A DNA stretch of 64,000 nt from Dryobates pubescens (lineage: Eukaryota; Chordata; Aves; Piciformes; Picidae), in contig NC_071615.1 of NCBI RefSeq assembly GCF_014839835.1, positions 1,550,001 to 1,614,000 on the forward strand, given 5' to 3'. Within the stretch, counting starts at the first letter, position 1, and every line of letters starts with the position of its first letter. The notes under the pieces were generated by a model. The model saw only the letters and a list, made by a program, of their open reading frames with translations, ran no database searches and had not been told where the DNA came from. Below, piece after piece: positions 63,822 to 64,000 of this stretch. The position numbers and the translations under genes are program-made.

Positions 63822-64000
63822 CTCCTGCACCTGGGGAGGAACAAGGCCCTGCGCCAGTACAGGTGAAGGGTTGGCCTGCAGGAAAGCAGCTCTGCAGAGA
63901 AGTATTCGAGAGGGCTGGTGGAGAACAAGTCCACCACGAACCAGCACTGTGCCCTCGTGGCCAGGAAGGCCAGTGGCCTCCTGGGGTGCATGAAGAAGAG
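63822..64000 (+). mobile_element. CR1 LINE fragment running off the window, plus orientation
   Basis: 'ctggggaggaacaaggccct', 'gtggccaggaaggccagtgg' and 'cctcctggggtgcatgaaga' match the CR1 region 5' of most copies here (compare 24540-24580). The element continues past 64000. Confidence 0.85.

Noticed and set aside
1-64000. Retroviral or LTR element
   Set aside because: I looked for paired direct repeats with TG...CA ends and for gag/pol/env-like sequence and saw none.
1-64000. tRNA, rRNA or known small RNA genes
   Set aside because: No cloverleaf with A/B box or rRNA-like sequence was recognised by eye; a tRNAscan/Rfam search was not possible.

Overview
This is nuclear DNA from a bird. It holds spliced genes with GT-AG introns whose proteins match vertebrate families, and it is dense in 3'-end fragments of CR1, the dominant avian LINE. 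By hand tally, CR1 fills roughly 11 kb of the 64 kb (about 17%). That is high for a bird and recalls Piciformes (woodpecker relatives), although the species is an inference. I saw no LTR/retroviral element, CRISPR array, operon or prokaryotic feature.

Layout. (1) 1-8.8 kb: the last four coding exons (+ strand) and 3' UTR of CACNA1H, the Cav3.2 T-type calcium channel, running from the domain IV S6 segment to the C-terminus. The rest of the gene lies left of the window. (2) 8.8-19.2 kb: an intergenic stretch with a 600-bp polypurine tract, an (AATAG)n/(GGAATA)n microsatellite, several CR1 copies and a few AT-rich blocks that may be regulatory. (3) 19.2-23.1 kb: the complete seven-exon B9D1 gene (+), a 206-residue ciliary transition-zone protein, with a CpG-rich promoter and a candidate RFX X-box. 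(4) 23.1-31.7 kb: an intergenic stretch of CR1 fragments and old local tandem duplications, with no supportable gene. (5) 31.7-58.6 kb: EPN2 (-), epsin-2, with all eight coding exons (591 residues), a long 3' UTR and introns carrying CR1. (6) 58.6-64 kb: probable EPN2 first intron or 5' flank, ending in a CR1 that runs off the window.

The genes are unrelated in function: calcium entry, ciliary gate and clathrin endocytosis. B9D1 and EPN2 are convergent, as in human 17p11.2. CACNA1H is a human 16p13.3 gene, so the window joins two human segments that are known to share a chromosome in birds (chicken chromosome 14). I found no undescribed biological system. The points most worth a second look are the B9D1 X-box, the G-runs beside the CACNA1H polyadenylation signal, a CpG patch with a splice-donor-like site downstream of EPN2, and CR1 placed in or next to functional sites.
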